Shown: positions 6,420 through 7,585 of the stretch, in pieces
How positions within the stretch are numbered: position 1 is the first letter of the stretch
Layout of the letters: each line of letters begins with the position of its first letter
Source of the DNA: CAZSTA01 sp964609495 [NCBI: uncultured bacterium]
GTDB lineage: Bacteria > CAZSTA01
Reading direction: 5' to 3'
Length of the DNA stretch: 7,585 nt
Assembly: GCA_964609495.1 (NCBI GenBank)
Contig: CAZSTA010000180.1
Span: 1 to 7,585 of the forward strand
The notes under the pieces: model-generated
What the model was told of the DNA's origin: nothing
The model's database searches: none
Seen by the model: only the letters and a program-made list of their open reading frames with translations
Program-made: the position numbers and the translations under genes

Positions 6420-6440
6420 ATCACTTGACCTTTCTACGCC

Positions 6441-7244
6441 TCATTGTTTTTTTAAAACTTTATTCATACTTCCCATACGATAACCGTTTAAATCTAAAGC
6501 CACGTAAGTATATCCTAATTCGCGAAGGCGAGCTACGATCTCACTTCTCTTCTCAATCATAAGGGGAAAATCACTTGGATCTACTTCGATACGAGCTATG
6601 GTGTTATGATGACGAACTCGTAGTTGTTTTACTCCTAAACGGCGGATGAATTGTTCTGCTTGATCTATCTGGGTTAGGGCATCTCTGGTGATCGGGATGC
6701 CATAGGGAAAGCGAGAAGCTAAACAAGCGAAAGAGGGCTTATTCCAAGTAGATAAACCCATCTTCTGGGAGATAGCCCGAATATCCTCCTTAGTAAGCTC
6801 GGCCTCTATTAGAGGACTACGGACTCCCAATTCATCAGCGGCTTTCATCCCCGGACGGTGATCTGAGAGATCATCATAATTAGATCCATCTGCTACATAT
6901 TTTATGTTATGCTCAAGGGCAATCTGTTTCAGCTTAGTAAATAGCTCATACTTACAGTAATAGCAGTGATCAGGAGGGTTAGAGGCGAAATCAGGATTAT
7001 CAAGCTCCTCGGTTTTGATGATGATATGGTTTAATCCTAGAGATTTTGCCACCTCCCTAGCTTCGGATATCTCGGCTTGGGGATAGGTCTCGGAGATAGC
7101 GGTAACAGCCAGAACTTTATCTCCCAGACGATCCTGAGCGACCTTAGCGAGTAGAGTGCTATCAACCCCCCCGGAATAGGCAACTACCACACTCCCCATA
7201 TCCTCTAAAATTTTCCTTAGATTCTCAAGTTTATCCTCAACCAA
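6441..7244 (-). CDS. larE: Pyridinium-3,5-biscarboxylate sulfur transferase LarE
   Basis: LarE is a PP-loop ATP pyrophosphatase that adenylates the pyridinium carboxylates made by LarB and swaps them for thiocarboxylates. The PP-loop AYSGGVDST is at 22-30. SFACLASRFPYG (171-182) carries C174, matching the sacrificial cysteine region (C176 in L. plantarum). HCYYCK (93-98) adds C94 and C97. LarE proteins with three active-site cysteines, such as that of Thermotoga maritima, hold a [4Fe-4S] cluster that carries sulfide (recalled); this protein may be of that kind. The start is TTG: AGGAGG lies 8 nt upstream, an in-frame TAG is five codons upstream and there is no nearby ATG. The 267-residue length is normal. 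It follows the zinc-ribbon gene by 24 nt and precedes larB. Confidence 0.96.
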   Translation of the reverse strand: MVEDKLENLRKILEDMGSVVVAYSGGVDSTLLAKVAQDRLGDKVLAVTAISETYPQAEISEAREVAKSLGLNHIIIKTEELDNPDFASNPPDHCYYCKYELFTKLKQIALEHNIKYVADGSNYDDLSDHRPGMKAADELGVRSPLIEAELTKEDIRAISQKMGLSTWNKPSFACLASRFPYGIPITRDALTQIDQAEQFIRRLGVKQLRVRHHNTIARIEVDPSDFPLMIEKRSEIVARLRELGYTYVALDLNGYRMGSMNKVLKKQ

Positions 7245-7252
7245 ACTAAAAA

Positions 7253-7258
7253 CCTCCT
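7253..7258 (-). promoter_or_regulatory. Ribosome binding site fixing the TTG start of larE
   Basis: AGGAGG on the minus strand is 8 nt before the TTG. With an in-frame stop just upstream and no ATG in the first codons, it identifies TTG as the initiation codon. Confidence 0.7.
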
Positions 7259-7268
7259 ATATAGAATT

Positions 7269-7451
7269 TTAAGCCTTAATTTTATTGCCTACTTCCTCTC
7301 TGGATAATTGCTTCCACACATTGCCTCCACACTCAGGGCAAAGGGTAACAGAAGCCAGAAAGGGAACTGGATTTAATGTTCTACGTATGATGCCACATTT
7401 CTGACACTTCATGTAATATATAGGAGGTATATTCTTCTCATCCTTCTTCAC
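7269..7451 (-). CDS. Small zinc-ribbon protein, first gene of the lar operon
   Basis: The 60-residue protein has two CxxC knuckles, MKCQKCG (C16, C19) and LCPECGG (C38, C41), 18 residues apart: a plain zinc ribbon or rubredoxin-like metal knuckle. I recognise no named family. The linker is mildly hydrophobic (NPVPFLASVTL) and the charged tail (SREEVGNK) shows no other motif. The start is GTG, supported by GAGGTGA 6 nt upstream; no in-frame ATG fits better. It sits directly behind a strong promoter and 24 nt ahead of larE, so it is cotranscribed with the NPN genes. It could serve in zinc or nickel handling, in regulation, or as an accessory factor for a Lar enzyme, but nothing in the sequence decides among these. 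The gene is well supported; its function is not. Confidence 0.8.
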   Translation of the reverse strand: MKKDEKNIPPIYYMKCQKCGIIRRTLNPVPFLASVTLCPECGGNVWKQLSREEVGNKIKA

Positions 7452-7457
7452 TATATC

Positions 7458-7464
7458 TCACCTC
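7458..7464 (-). promoter_or_regulatory. Ribosome binding site fixing the GTG start of the zinc-ribbon gene
   Basis: GAGGTGA on the minus strand lies 6 nt before the GTG. It decides the start because no in-frame ATG is available. The preceding CCTCCTGAGG forms a short 4-bp hairpin over the site, which might modulate access. Confidence 0.65.
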
Positions 7465-7475
7465 AGGAGGTTTAT

Positions 7476-7496
7476 ATTAGACAAATTATTTCTAAT
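7476..7496. promoter_or_regulatory. Dyad overlapping the lar promoter, possible operator
   Basis: ATTAGA and TCTAAT form a perfect 6-bp inverted repeat around 9 nt. It covers the end of the -10 box and the predicted start point, a usual position for a repressor site. The region is very AT-rich, so chance is possible and the regulator is unknown. Confidence 0.3.
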
Positions 7497-7523
7497 TATA
7501 ACATAACTACTTGCAAATTTCAA
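7495..7523 (-). promoter_or_regulatory. Sigma70-type promoter of the lar operon
   Basis: Read on the minus strand, TTGAAA (7523-7518) is followed by exactly 17 nt and then TATAAT (7500-7495). TGT stands just before the -10, giving an extended -10 (TGn). That is one mismatch from consensus at ideal spacing. Transcription should begin near 7488, leaving a leader of about 36 nt before the GTG of the zinc-ribbon gene. The downstream genes are closely spaced, so this promoter probably serves all four. Confidence 0.7.
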
Positions 7524-7585
7524 CTTTCGACAATTATTAGTAAGCATGCAAAACTTTATGCTGGTAGATTTTAAGTAGCTTTTCG

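Noticed and set aside
7458-7585. Minus-strand frame open to the window edge and ending at TGA 7458-7460, and another ending in TAATAA at 7533-7538
   Set aside because: Either could be the tail of an upstream gene, but both are AT-rich, short and cut by the edge, and the first would run across the lar promoter. They cannot be told from chance.
1-7585. CRISPR array, tRNA, rRNA or transposase gene
   Set aside because: No regularly spaced direct repeats, no tRNA-like or rRNA sequence and no transposase motif were seen on either strand.

Overview
All eight genes lie on the minus strand, so transcription runs from the high coordinates to the low ones. The gene set points to an anaerobic, probably uncultivated bacterium: sigma70-type promoter, strong AGGAGG-like ribosome binding sites, a lipoprotein signal peptide, nickel-pincer cofactor genes and a DUF1638 protein. 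The lineage cannot be fixed from the sequence alone. Base composition is moderate and leans to AT.

Region 1 (about 7585 to 4437) is a lar operon. A near-consensus promoter (TTGAAA, 17 nt, TATAAT with an extended -10) overlaps a dyad that could be an operator. It drives a 60-residue zinc-ribbon protein (GTG start), larE (TTG start), larB and larC, with gaps of 24, 21 and 45 nt. LarB, LarE and LarC together turn nicotinic acid adenine dinucleotide into the nickel-pincer nucleotide (NPN) cofactor of lactate racemase (LarA) and its relatives. No larA-type enzyme is in the window. larC is a single intact frame, and LarE has three cysteines, suggesting the iron-sulfur type.

Region 2 (about 4436 to 4177) is intergenic. 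It holds a composite palindromic repeat made of two related modules in inverted orientation. Each module is a GC-rich hairpin whose G-rich arm is also the first half of a four-tract G-quadruplex motif. A second copy of the same element, inverted, lies at the left edge of the window (1-85) and contributes the last codons and the stop of nfo.

Region 3 (4176-2887) is a surface lipoprotein with two 94-residue Ig-like repeats, a PKD domain and a C-terminal lamin-tail-like domain. After a 194-bp gap with two dyads comes a two-gene unit (2692-1097): a Nif3/DUF34 dinuclear-metal protein followed 15 nt later by a cysteine-rich DUF1638 protein. A 172-bp spacer with two RNA-foldable structures leads to nfo (924-73), endonuclease IV, with every expected metal ligand present.

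The most notable items are the hairpin/G-quadruplex repeat pair, the zinc-ribbon gene that opens the lar operon with its promoter/operator arrangement, and the Nif3-DUF1638 pair. I see no CRISPR array, tRNA, rRNA or transposase gene, and no terminator with a clear U-tract.
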